64,000 bases of DNA from an uncultured Prevotellaceae bacterium. GTDB lineage: Bacteria > Bacteroidota > Bacteroidia > Bacteroidales > Bacteroidaceae. Numbering within the stretch: the stretch's first letter is position 1; the number at the start of each line of letters is the position of its first letter. Position numbers and translations under genes: made by a program. This document shows, piece after piece, positions 50,203 through 56,957 of this stretch. The stretch lies in assembly GCA_902792635.1 (NCBI GenBank), contig CADBAG010000008.1:88231-152230 (forward strand), in the 5' to 3' direction. Under the pieces are notes generated by a model. It was not told the origin of the DNA and did not search any database. It saw nothing but the letters and a program-made list of their open reading frames with translations.

Positions 50203-50802
50203 ATGAGCTTACCAATCAATATCGATGAATATTCCAAGCTCGTTGTCCTCGACGACAACGAGCTGCAGCAACAGAATGTGGCCGTTTCCATCCGGGAACG
50301 GCTGCAACGACTGCGTGGAATCTACGCTTATTGGCTTCAGTTCCCGTCGAAGTTCGACAAGGAGATTGTGGATTATGACATGAAGAAGTTCAAGGTGGGC
50401 AGGGCTCAGGCATACGACGACCTGCATCTCACCCAAATACTGATGGGTAACCTGCAACAGGCCTCCAAGGAATTCATGCGATGGAAGATCAACCGAGACC
50501 TCGAAGAGGATCTGAGGATGGCCAGACAGCGCGGCGATCTGCGCGCAGTGGCTTCTATTGAGAAAAACCGCATCATGAACAACCGCACCGATAAAGACGA
50601 TGAGCCGGAGCTGGAGTTTGATAAGATTGTGCCGCAGCAGTTCGAGATGACCGATGACCCGACGGTCATCGGCATACAGAAGGTTCCCGGACTGCGCGAC
50701 CGCATACGGAAGTTGGAGAAGAAATATGGTGACACGAAGATTGAGGATGCTGACTACGAGGAGATAAAGGAAGAGCACGATGGAAACGGAACAGATTCAT
50801 AG
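50203..50802 (+). CDS. putative terminase small subunit-like protein
   Basis: 199 residues from MSLPINIDEYSKLVVLDD; the ATG at 50203 is 3 bp after the previous stop and is preferred to the longer frame from 50152. It is helical and basic in the middle (RERLQRLRGIYAYWLQFP; VGRAQAYDDLHLTQILMGN), then acidic. It overlaps the large terminase start by 23 bp, the position of a small terminase, but no family match is claimed. Confidence 0.6.
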   Translation: MSLPINIDEYSKLVVLDDNELQQQNVAVSIRERLQRLRGIYAYWLQFPSKFDKEIVDYDMKKFKVGRAQAYDDLHLTQILMGNLQQASKEFMRWKINRDLEEDLRMARQRGDLRAVASIEKNRIMNNRTDKDDEPELEFDKIVPQQFEMTDDPTVIGIQKVPGLRDRIRKLEKKYGDTKIEDADYEEIKEEHDGNGTDS

Positions 50803-52402
50803 GGAATATTTCAACGACCCGCAACTCTACTCCCTTGCCATGAACACACGCGACGAGGTGATCGTCGCAGGGCGTGGTATGGGTAAGGGAGCTATACAGG
50901 CGGGCCGTCTGATGACGTGCTTTCAGGGTATGCCTGGTTCCATGGGCGGTTTCGTGTCGCCGTCGGTCAAGAGGTGCCTGACCAACATTCTTCCATCGAT
51001 GCTCATCCATTTGGAACGATGGGGATTCAAGCGCGACCTACACTATGTCGTCGGCAAACGTCCATGGAAAGGTCTGCACTGGAAATCTCCCATCTTCACA
51101 CCGGCCAACTGGGAGAATACTATTTCGTTCTACAACGGCTCGGTGTGCAACATCATCAGTCAGGACCGTAGCGGCACGAGTAACTCGATGTCGCTCGACT
51201 ATATCATCATCGACGAGGCAAAGTTCATCAACTTCGAGCAGCTGAAGGATGAGACCTTTCAGGCCAATAGAGGCAACGAGCAGTACTTCCATAACTTTCC
51301 GTTGCACCATGGCATGACCATCACGTCGGATATGCCGGTGACGAAAAAAGGCAGCTGGTTTCTGTCCTACAAGGACGACATGGATAAGGAACTTGTGGAA
51401 GCCATCGAGGGACTGGTATATGCCAAGTGGCGGGCAAAGAGACAGCAGAAGGCGATGCCTTCTCAGCGCGAGGCGCTACAGAGGAAGATAGACCGCATCG
51501 ACGCAAAGCTCAGTTTTCTGCGGTCGAAGTGCCTTCTCTATAAGGAGTATACCAGCATCCAGAACCTCGCGCTGCTTGGCGAGGAGTTTATCCGCCGTGC
51601 CAAGCGAGACCTGCCTCCGCTCACCTTCGCCACATCGATCATGTGCATCCGCATCGAGATTAGTACGGATGGCTTCTACGGTGGTATGCGTGAGGATGTG
51701 AACCTTTACACAGCGCCTAATGAGGATGTGCTGAACCTCGAGAACCTCGACAATGGTACGATTGCCAATGACTGTCGGCAGGACAGCGACCTCGATGCTC
51801 AGCTGCCGCTCGTCGTGGCCTTCGATGCCAACGCGAACATCAACTGGATGGTGGTCGGCCAGGTGGGACGCGACGGTAAGCTCAGGGTGCTGAAGTCCTT
51901 CTTCGTGAAATACGAGCGGAAGATTCCCGAGCTGCTCGATGACTTCAACGACTACTATCGCTATCACCGTCGCCATCAGGTGGTGTTCTACTACGATGCC
52001 ACCTTTGTGGGCAACAGCTACGGCACCCATTCGGAGGCATTCTACAGGATGATCATCACCGGCCTAAGAAAAAAAGGGTGGTCTGTGAAACCTAAGTATA
52101 TCGGTAAGCCGATGAACCACATCCTGAAGAATGACCTTATCAACCGTATGTTCCGCGGCCGTGCCCGTCACGTCGTGCTCATCAACCGGGACAATAATCC
52201 TGACCTGCTCATCTCCATCACTTCGGCAGGCGTGAAGAACGGCCAGAAAGACAAGAGTGGTGAGAAACTCGCGGAGACAGAGGAAGACAAGCTGGAGAGC
52301 CGTACCGACGGCTCTGACGCGTTTGACACGCTGTGCATCGGAGTAGAGCGGTTTCCCATTATGCAGTATCGCAGTGTGTCCACCAATGGATATTCTAAAT
52401 AG
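50780..52402 (+). CDS. terminase large subunit
   Basis: 540 residues. The ATPase has an unusual Walker A VAGRGMGKGAIQAGRL near residue 30 (Gly-Lys-Gly in place of Gly-Lys-Ser/Thr) and Walker B LDYIIIDEAKFINFEQL near 140. The RNase H-like nuclease shows VAFDANANINWMVVG near residue 350, FYYDATFVGN near 415 and DGSDAFDTLCIG near 515, giving the acidic metal ligands. It cuts and pumps phage DNA into the head. A strong terminator follows at 52430. Confidence 0.9.
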   Translation: METEQIHREYFNDPQLYSLAMNTRDEVIVAGRGMGKGAIQAGRLMTCFQGMPGSMGGFVSPSVKRCLTNILPSMLIHLERWGFKRDLHYVVGKRPWKGLHWKSPIFTPANWENTISFYNGSVCNIISQDRSGTSNSMSLDYIIIDEAKFINFEQLKDETFQANRGNEQYFHNFPLHHGMTITSDMPVTKKGSWFLSYKDDMDKELVEAIEGLVYAKWRAKRQQKAMPSQREALQRKIDRIDAKLSFLRSKCLLYKEYTSIQNLALLGEEFIRRAKRDLPPLTFATSIMCIRIEISTDGFYGGMREDVNLYTAPNEDVLNLENLDNGTIANDCRQDSDLDAQLPLVVAFDANANINWMVVGQVGRDGKLRVLKSFFVKYERKIPELLDDFNDYYRYHRRHQVVFYYDATFVGNSYGTHSEAFYRMIITGLRKKGWSVKPKYIGKPMNHILKNDLINRMFRGRARHVVLINRDNNPDLLISITSAGVKNGQKDKSGEKLAETEEDKLESRTDGSDAFDTLCIGVERFPIMQYRSVSTNGYSK

Positions 52403-52429
52403 CAGCACTTTCTTTTTGCCATATTTTTG

Positions 52430-52462
52430 GGGCGTTACCGATGATGGTAGCGTCCTTTTTTT
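52430..52462 (+). terminator. intrinsic terminator of the terminase operon
   Basis: Stem GGGCGTTACC / GGTAGCGTCC (10 bp with wobble pairs) and a run of seven T. The next 150 bases (52463-52617) hold no credible gene; an opposite-strand frame there is not supported. Confidence 0.85.
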
Positions 52463-52617
52463 GTTTCTGCGCCTGCTTGCCATGATGCGTTCTATCATTG
52501 TAGAACTTCTTTCCTACTATCATTTGTGTGCGAACATCATGTATATTTTTCCAGTTTGTTTTTGTCTCCGGCTCGATTACAGAGGCATACTGAATGACAT
52601 CATAGTTTGTGCCATGA

Positions 52618-53025
52618 TCGCTGTTACGGTGGCTTCTGTTTAGCTGCTTGTCGTTGCCAGTGATAGTACCCAAGAAGGAGCAGTTTAAGCTCGGCACCAC
52701 TCCTGAAGAGATATACAAAGACGGACAGGAGTTCTACTCCTCGATGCTTCACGAGATGATACACTCCACCGGCACGCCCGACCGCCTTAATCGCGAGAAA
52801 GGCAAGAAGTTCGGCGATACGCTCTATGCCAAAGAGGAACTGGTCGCTGAGCTTGGTGCCGCCAGACTCGGACAGGTCCTCGGGTTTGACAAGCGCATCC
52901 TCAATAACAACGCTGCTTACTGTAAAGGATGGATCAATGCCCTGCGTGAGAAGCCTCAGTTCGTACTGTCTCTCATGAGTGATGTGGAGAAGGCAAGCAA
53001 GATGATACTGGAGAAGCTCGCATGA
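52618..53025 (+). pseudogene. C-terminal fragment of an ArdC-type zincin (antirestriction-like)
   Basis: The frame opens after a stop at 52615 and has no good start (only TTG at 52648). It reads VIVPKKEQFKLGTTPEEIYKDG, FYSSMLHEMIHSTGTPDRL with the zinc motif HEMIH, then YAKEELVAELGAARLG with the third ligand, as in the metalloprotease half of ArdC/DUF1738 proteins of Bacteroidales elements. The N-terminal ssDNA-binding domain (about 150 residues) is missing. The break is just after the terminase terminator. A translated short protease cannot be excluded. Confidence 0.7.
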
Positions 53026-53029
53026 TGCC

Positions 53030-53790
53030 AGGCACGGCAGATGAATTCCTCGGGGCCAATTGCTCCGAGGTTTTGCCGTGTGTCCGCGAAGGCACGCCCC
53101 CAGTGCCACAGTATGTCCTTAGCTTTCGATACGTGGACCGCGTGGCTGGTACACTCCTCGACGCATCGGACATACCTTGGCACTGGGGAGAGAGGATAAA
53201 ACCGTGGCGGCACATGCCATGCGCTGGGCATCGCTGTCCTTGCAGGGCGATGTCGCTTATGGCCAGTACCGCTTCTTGCGTTCAGTTGCCACGCAGGCTA
53301 ACCCACCACCATACAGTGTGCCGGTGGCAGGCCAATGGCACACCATATGGCTGTGGAGAGAGGTCGCTACATGATTGGTAGCGCGAACCGATGATGCTCA
53401 TCCGTCCGGCGCATACCGCGGATGGGCAATTGCCATACCCCTTGCAGCGACAAAAGGCTAATTGCCTACGTTGCGGGAATAAAATGTCTTTACATATACC
53501 GCTGCATCAAAGGGAGGCAATTGCCAAGGCGTTTTGGGGCAGTGGGGGCTGCTAAGGCAGGCAGCGGCGGCAGAGCCGCCACGCAAACCGCCAAATCGTT
53601 GATATTGAGCGGTTCGCGTTTTTTGACAGTGGAAAACTCGCGCAAAACCACCCAAATTGCCGTCTTAAAACGGTAACTTGGGACCCTTTTTGCGCGAAAA
53701 ACGCCCACTTGCCAAGGAATTGACATCGTTTTAGTGGGCAGAGCGGTCAAATCATGCATTTCGTCATGTGGCCGCAATCGCAGGATTTGT
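53030..53790 (+). ncRNA. candidate large structured noncoding RNA
   Basis: About 760 nt without a convincing gene but with consecutive long-range and local stems. Examples: 53033-53080 (CACGGCA/TGCCGTG with inner CCTCGG/CCGAGG); 53099-53118 with 53168-53187 (20 nt, two mismatches); 53229-53252 (CATCGC/GCGATG); 53309-53350 (CCATA-GTGTGCC / GGCACAC-TATGG with a CA/CA internal loop); 53365-53383; 53399-53424; 53566-53580 (GGCGGC/GCCGCC); 53581-53619 followed by T6; 53639-53696 (CGCGCAAAA and CCCAAATTGCCGT arms); 53703-53739 (GCCCACT/AGTGGGC). The strand is inferred from the T-run at 53619. No promoter was found. Size and prophage location recall GOLLD and ROOL RNAs. Confidence 0.6.
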
Positions 53791-53840
53791 GATTATCTCA
53801 TTTCTTTACAGATATAAAATGAAACGGAATTTATTTCCTG

Positions 53841-53877
53841 CTAACGTTGGGAATATCCTATAATTTGCGTACCTTTG
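53841..53877 (+). promoter_or_regulatory. promoter twin of the early phage promoter
   Basis: CTAACGTTGG at 53841-53850 and -7 TACCTTTG at 53870-53877, the same 19-bp spacing from TTGG as at 39499-39535. It drives a short RNA instead of a gene. Confidence 0.72.
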
Positions 53878-53880
53878 CAA

Positions 53881-53974
53881 CAGAAGTTCAAGCACTCACC
53901 AACTTCCCTTCAGAGGTACTTGGCTTTAGGGGCGGCGCGCAGCGCACTTATTTACCGCCGCCCCTGTTTCTTTT
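53881..53974 (+). ncRNA. candidate small RNA of about 95 nt
   Basis: Starts a few bases after the -7 box. It has a first hairpin GAAGTT/AACTTC (53883-53906), a single-stranded middle and an intrinsic terminator AGGGGCGGCG/CGCCGCCCCT (53928-53965) with GTTTCTTTT. No ORF of meaningful size. A phage-encoded regulator of host or phage mRNAs is a reasonable guess. The 150 bases behind it hold a second smaller GC-rich hairpin (ACGGCTGG...CCGGCCGT) and no gene. Confidence 0.7.
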
Positions 53975-54132
53975 GCAGCAAAGTGAATTTCATAAGATAG
54001 ATTTTGATTAAACATGTAACAAAACGGCTGGTATCCGGGAGGATGCCGGCCGTTGTCATTAGGGAAATGTTAAATCTTTCGTTTACTATCAAAATAAATA
54101 GTATTATATTTGCATAGTATCTAAAAAGATAG

Positions 54133-54140
54133 TATCTTTG
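54133..54140 (+). promoter_or_regulatory. -7 box TATCTTTG
   Basis: TATCTTTG 26 bp before the ATG at 54167, within a run of TAGTATC/TACTATC repeats from 54083 to 54139 that may bind a regulator. Confidence 0.65.
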
Positions 54141-54166
54141 CAGTGTTCAAAAGAAATACAGTAACA

Positions 54167-54331
54167 ATGAGGAAAAAACAGAAATTCAAGATGGAGCTCT
54201 CCTTTGAGGAGAAAGAGCTGATTGAGTCAATCAGAAACTATTGCAACAGTTACCCTAACGGCTATCCACAATTACTGGAGTATGCGCAAGACCTCTTCGA
54301 TAGAATTACGGATATGCCAAAAGATGATTAA
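54167..54331 (+). CDS. small phage protein, unknown
   Basis: 54 residues from MRKKQKFKMELSFEEKELIESIRNY, the ATG chosen because the upstream GTG at 54143 would sit at the transcription start. Highly charged and helical. It has its own promoter and a hairpin behind it, as an independent moron-like unit. No family recognised. Confidence 0.6.
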   Translation: MRKKQKFKMELSFEEKELIESIRNYCNSYPNGYPQLLEYAQDLFDRITDMPKDD

Positions 54332-54339
54332 CAAACAAC

Positions 54340-54361
54340 GGCTCTCCTTCCGGGGAGAGCC
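54340..54361 (+). terminator. hairpin between small phage genes
   Basis: GGCTCTCC / GGAGAGCC stem with a 6-nt loop, followed by TTAAAAAG. Weak as a terminator; it could attenuate transcription into the next gene. Confidence 0.5.
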
Positions 54362-54377
54362 TTAAAAAGAAATTATT

Positions 54378-54650
54378 ATGGAAGCAGCAGTGAAACAAGC
54401 AAACAAGATTACCGACATGAAGGCTCGGATGAGTGACATCTACCTTGCGGTTTCATGGAGGGAGATAGCACGCACATACTTTGATAAGTCGGTGCCATGG
54501 TTCCAACATAAGATGTATGGCATCGACGGCAATGGCGGCAAGGGAGGCTTTACTGAGGATGAAGCCGGACAGCTAAAAGGCGCACTCCTCGACCTCAGTG
54601 ACCGCATCCGTCGTGCTGCTGAAAGCATTCCAGCCCCGGCCACTGTATAG
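54378..54650 (+). CDS. DUF5053 family phage protein
   Basis: 90 residues. YLAVSWREIARTYFDKSVPWFQHKMYGIDGNGGKGGFTEDEAGQLKGAL matches the DUF5053 pattern of small proteins in Bacteroidales phages and mobile elements. It looks like a compact helix-turn-helix (WREIARTYFDKSVPWFQHKM), so DNA binding is plausible. It lies alone between a hairpin and a terminator. Confidence 0.75.
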   Translation: MEAAVKQANKITDMKARMSDIYLAVSWREIARTYFDKSVPWFQHKMYGIDGNGGKGGFTEDEAGQLKGALLDLSDRIRRAAESIPAPATV

Positions 54651-54740
54651 CCGTTTTGAACAAAAGCCGCCGCCGGGCTGGCGGCGCAACCATTCTTAGT
54701 GCTTCGATAAGCACGATTTCATAATTAAATGAACTCTTGG

Positions 54741-54774
54741 AGCCGTCTGCGCGAGATGCGTGGGCGGCTTTTTC
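54741..54774 (+). terminator. intrinsic terminator
   Basis: AGCCGTC/GGGCGGCT stem with inner TGCGC...GCG and a T5 run. A second GC-rich hairpin GCCGCC.../GGCGGC lies just upstream at 54667-54688. Confidence 0.78.
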
Positions 54775-54785
54775 TTGCTAAACTT

Positions 54786-54816
54786 TTTGGAATATCAATG
54801 TTTTTTCTTACTTTTG
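54786..54816 (+). promoter_or_regulatory. promoter: TTTG, 19 bp, TACTTTTG
   Basis: -33 TTTG at 54786-54789 and -7 TACTTTTG at 54809-54816. ATG at 54838 or 54850 follows. Confidence 0.75.
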
Positions 54817-54849
54817 CCAATGTTTAATCAATATCTTATGGACAATCAC

Positions 54850-55242
54850 ATGACAAAAAAAATCTTCTTGGCATTGATCCTCGCAATGCTCACACTGGGC
54901 ATCAACGCCCAGACCGTCACCAAAACTGATGACGGGAAGTACAACGTCTATTGCACCGTTGTAGGTTACAACTCTTTCGGCTTTGGCAAACTCAAAGTCA
55001 TTCTTGACATGGGCTATAGTACCAAAAATGAGAACTCCCTTTACGGTGAGGACGGAAAGAAAATCAAGTTCAACTCTATGATGGAGGTGCTTGACTATAT
55101 GGGCAAGCGTGGATGGAAACTCGTGAATACGTATTACATCACCATGGCAAGCAAACAGAATGTTGTCAACTATGTAATGGAGAAGAGAATATCCAATGAC
55201 AGTGAAAAGACAGAAGGCTTAACTATCAAGCCTGAGGATTAA
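54850..55242 (+). CDS. secreted phage-encoded protein (moron candidate)
   Basis: 130 residues with a signal peptide MTKKIFLALILAMLTLGINAQ; a start at 54838 adds four residues. The mature part has KYNVYCTVVGYNSFGFGKLKV, a LYGEDGKKIKF turn, VLDYMGKRGWKLVNTYYI and MEKRI, a small alpha/beta fold somewhat like DUF4177 proteins. It is AT-richer than the structural genes and has its own promoter and terminator. Such exported proteins in prophages are often expressed in the lysogen and change the host; the effect here is unknown. Confidence 0.75.
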   Translation: MTKKIFLALILAMLTLGINAQTVTKTDDGKYNVYCTVVGYNSFGFGKLKVILDMGYSTKNENSLYGEDGKKIKFNSMMEVLDYMGKRGWKLVNTYYITMASKQNVVNYVMEKRISNDSEKTEGLTIKPED

Positions 55243-55261
55243 GGCTTGAAATGTTAAATTT

Positions 55262-55292
55262 GGCGGGGAACCCTCATTTTCTCCGCCTTTTT
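55262..55292 (+). terminator. intrinsic terminator
   Basis: GGCGGGGA / TCTCCGCC stem and T5, right before the next promoter. Confidence 0.75.
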
Positions 55293-55293
55293 C

Positions 55294-55324
55294 TTTGCCG
55301 TTCCGCTTTTTCTCCCTATCTTTG
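55294..55324 (+). promoter_or_regulatory. promoter: TTTG, 19 bp, TATCTTTG
   Basis: -33 TTTG at 55294-55297 and -7 TATCTTTG at 55317-55324. Transcription would start about at the first copy of the 15-mer at 55330. Confidence 0.78.
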
Positions 55325-55329
55325 CCAAC

Positions 55330-55576
55330 GGTTAAAGAACGATGGTAGTCCATCCCGGAGAGCAGCGGTTATTGCTCGGACATCAAGGTCGGGCTTTTTT
55401 TATGCCCGCAAAAAGCGCGAGTAACTACTCGCAAAAGATATTGGCGGTTGCCATTCCGTAGAATTTGATCAGCCCTTCGGGTGAAGTCATCGTTCTTTAA
55501 CCAGCGGAATCGGCAGCCGCTTTTCTATTCTGCCAAAACAAAGGCCCGGCTATCCGGGAAAGGTTAAAGAACGATG
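55330..55576 (+). promoter_or_regulatory. structured leader with three 15-mers, possible RNA switch
   Basis: GGTTAAAGAACGATG occurs at 55330-55344 and 55562-55576, and its exact complement at 55488-55502. The middle copy can pair with the 5' end of the transcript or with the copy ending 4 nt before the ATG at 55581, but not both. Other stems: GAGCA/TGCTC, CGGGC/GCCCG around T7, GCGAGTA/TACTCGC. No ORF fits this 338-bp spacer. A DNA inversion of 55330-55502 is the alternative reading. Confidence 0.65.
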
Positions 55577-55580
55577 CATT

Positions 55581-55889
55581 ATGCAGCAAGCGACAATCAA
55601 CTTCACCGCGCAACAGGTACGGGCGCGTGTGAGCCTTGCAGACAAGGTGAGAGGACTGTACCGCAGTGTTAATCTTTGGCTGGACGCCAAAAGCGCGTTC
55701 TACAGCCGTATCGCGGAGTTTGAGGTGACGCGCAGAGTGGCCATCCGCATCGGTGTCGTGTTCCCGCTGTCCATGGTCGTGGCGGCAGTGTGCGTGGAGC
55801 AGAATCCAATGGTGAGCATCACTGCCATGGGCGTGAGCGGATGGATTGTGTACAGGTTGAACAAAGGCGAGAAAGGAGGCCGGGCATGA
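55581..55889 (+). CDS. small phage membrane protein
   Basis: 102 residues with two adjacent membrane segments (VAIRIGVVFPLSMVVAAVCV and MVSITAMGVSGWIVYRL) separated by a short EQNP turn and a charged C-terminus KGEKGGRA. Holin is a possibility by topology, but there is no lysin next to it. First gene of a four-gene unit behind the structured leader; overlaps the next start by ATGA. Confidence 0.68.
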   Translation: MQQATINFTAQQVRARVSLADKVRGLYRSVNLWLDAKSAFYSRIAEFEVTRRVAIRIGVVFPLSMVVAAVCVEQNPMVSITAMGVSGWIVYRLNKGEKGGRA

Positions 55890-56284
55890 AAGCTAAGTAT
55901 AGGCTATTAGTAGAGGCAAGCGATGGAAAAGAGTTTGTCGTCGTCATTCGTGAGTACAGTGCATCCACTAAGCCTGCAAGGATGTTCAAGGAACAGGTGA
56001 GCGCTTTTGATGGCTCTAAGATGAACATCTCCAAATTGGCCATGATGAAAGTCTATCTGAGAGAGCTTGCTGAGTCCATCAATGCCGAAAGCCGTGGCAA
56101 AGGTAGTATTTATGTTGACTTCCATGATGATTGGTGCGATTTGAACGGCCATAGATGCATGGGATTTAGAGTGTCTTCTTACGACGGCAAAGACGTTTCT
56201 CCCATCTGCAGTATATATTTAATAAGAATAGATGCCAGTGTAAGCTTCTACGATTTACTGGCCGCGAAAGGAGGTTCGCTATGA
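55886..56284 (+). CDS. phage protein, unknown
   Basis: 132 residues from MKAKYRLLVEASDGKEFVVVIRE; the start overlaps the preceding stop. Mixed alpha/beta, no recognised domain. The longer frame reading back to 55790 is an overlap artefact. ATGA overlap to the next gene. Confidence 0.65.
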   Translation: MKAKYRLLVEASDGKEFVVVIREYSASTKPARMFKEQVSAFDGSKMNISKLAMMKVYLRELAESINAESRGKGSIYVDFHDDWCDLNGHRCMGFRVSSYDGKDVSPICSIYLIRIDASVSFYDLLAAKGGSL

Positions 56285-56508
56285 GTAAGTTGTTACTGGA
56301 CAGCAAGGCTGTGGCCCTGCTTGGCGACTTCTGCGACACCGACACCCTGCAGAACCGCATCGAACTGATTGACGACGTGAAGGACCGCCTGCTCATGGAG
56401 CTCGGCGACAGTGAGAGCGAGGAAGAGCGCAAGACGCTCACCGACTGGATGATCAGCCTGTCGGACATGAAAGAGGACTTAAAGAAAATCAGGAGGGCAC
56501 AACAATGA
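56281..56508 (+). CDS. small helical phage protein, unknown
   Basis: 75 residues, almost wholly helical and acidic (TLQNRIELIDDVKDRLLMELGDSESEEERKTL). Overlaps both neighbours by ATGA. No domain recognised. Confidence 0.65.
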   Translation: MSKLLLDSKAVALLGDFCDTDTLQNRIELIDDVKDRLLMELGDSESEEERKTLTDWMISLSDMKEDLKKIRRAQQ

Positions 56509-56819
56509 ACAAAGACTTCAAGATGTTCCTCGACTGGCTGAAAGAGAACGACCGCAGCGAGGAAGAGAAGATGCAGTGCAAGCTGCTCGATGAATATATG
56601 AAGACACGCGACAACCTGCCCGGCAAGGGTGTGACGGGCACGGAGCTCGTCTTCGACCCGAAGTCGTCGGAGGAGATTGCCGAAGACCTGCAGCCGATGT
56701 ACTATATGGACAAACGCGTCATCGCCAACTATATGTTCATGCACGAGTTCGGCACCACCACTGTGGAGGACGGCACGGTGAAATGGGCCATTTGGCGCGA
56801 CATGGACTTCCAGGTATAG
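56505..56819 (+). CDS. phage protein, unknown
   Basis: 104 residues (MNKDFKMFLDWLKENDRSEEEKMQ...), helical first half, then MYYMDKRVIANYMFMHEFGTTTVEDGTVKWAIW. No family recognised. Last gene of the unit begun at 55581; a terminator follows. Confidence 0.65.
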   Translation: MNKDFKMFLDWLKENDRSEEEKMQCKLLDEYMKTRDNLPGKGVTGTELVFDPKSSEEIAEDLQPMYYMDKRVIANYMFMHEFGTTTVEDGTVKWAIWRDMDFQV

Positions 56820-56845
56820 GAGACATTTTTTACATATACATGATG

Positions 56846-56882
56846 AGGGGTGCTGACCGTGTGAGGCCGGTGCCCCTTTTTT
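56846..56882 (+). terminator. intrinsic terminator
   Basis: GGGGTGC...GTGCCCC stem with wobble pairs, then T6. It separates the small-gene unit from the portal/tail operon. Confidence 0.78.
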
Positions 56883-56911
56883 CGTGCCATAACGCGTCAT
56901 TCCGCTGTATT

Positions 56912-56941
56912 TTTGGAGTCGAGAATCATTGTTTATCTTTG
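56912..56941 (+). promoter_or_regulatory. promoter: TTTG, 18 bp, TATCTTTG
   Basis: -33 TTTG at 56912-56915 and -7 TATCTTTG at 56934-56941, 16 bp before the ATG at 56958. It excludes the longer frame start at 56913. Confidence 0.75.
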
Positions 56942-56957
56942 CGGGAAAGAAACGACT

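Noticed and set aside
52395-52718. Minus-strand 107-codon frame
   Set aside because: It runs through the terminase terminator and ends inside the gene; no motif seen.
53022-53381. 119-codon frame as a phage gene
   Set aside because: Composition is abnormal, no start context, and the bases are better explained by long inverted repeats.
55330-55502. Invertible promoter flanked by 15-bp inverted repeats as the primary reading
   Set aside because: No invertase gene is nearby and the third copy before the ATG is better explained by RNA pairing; kept only as an alternative.
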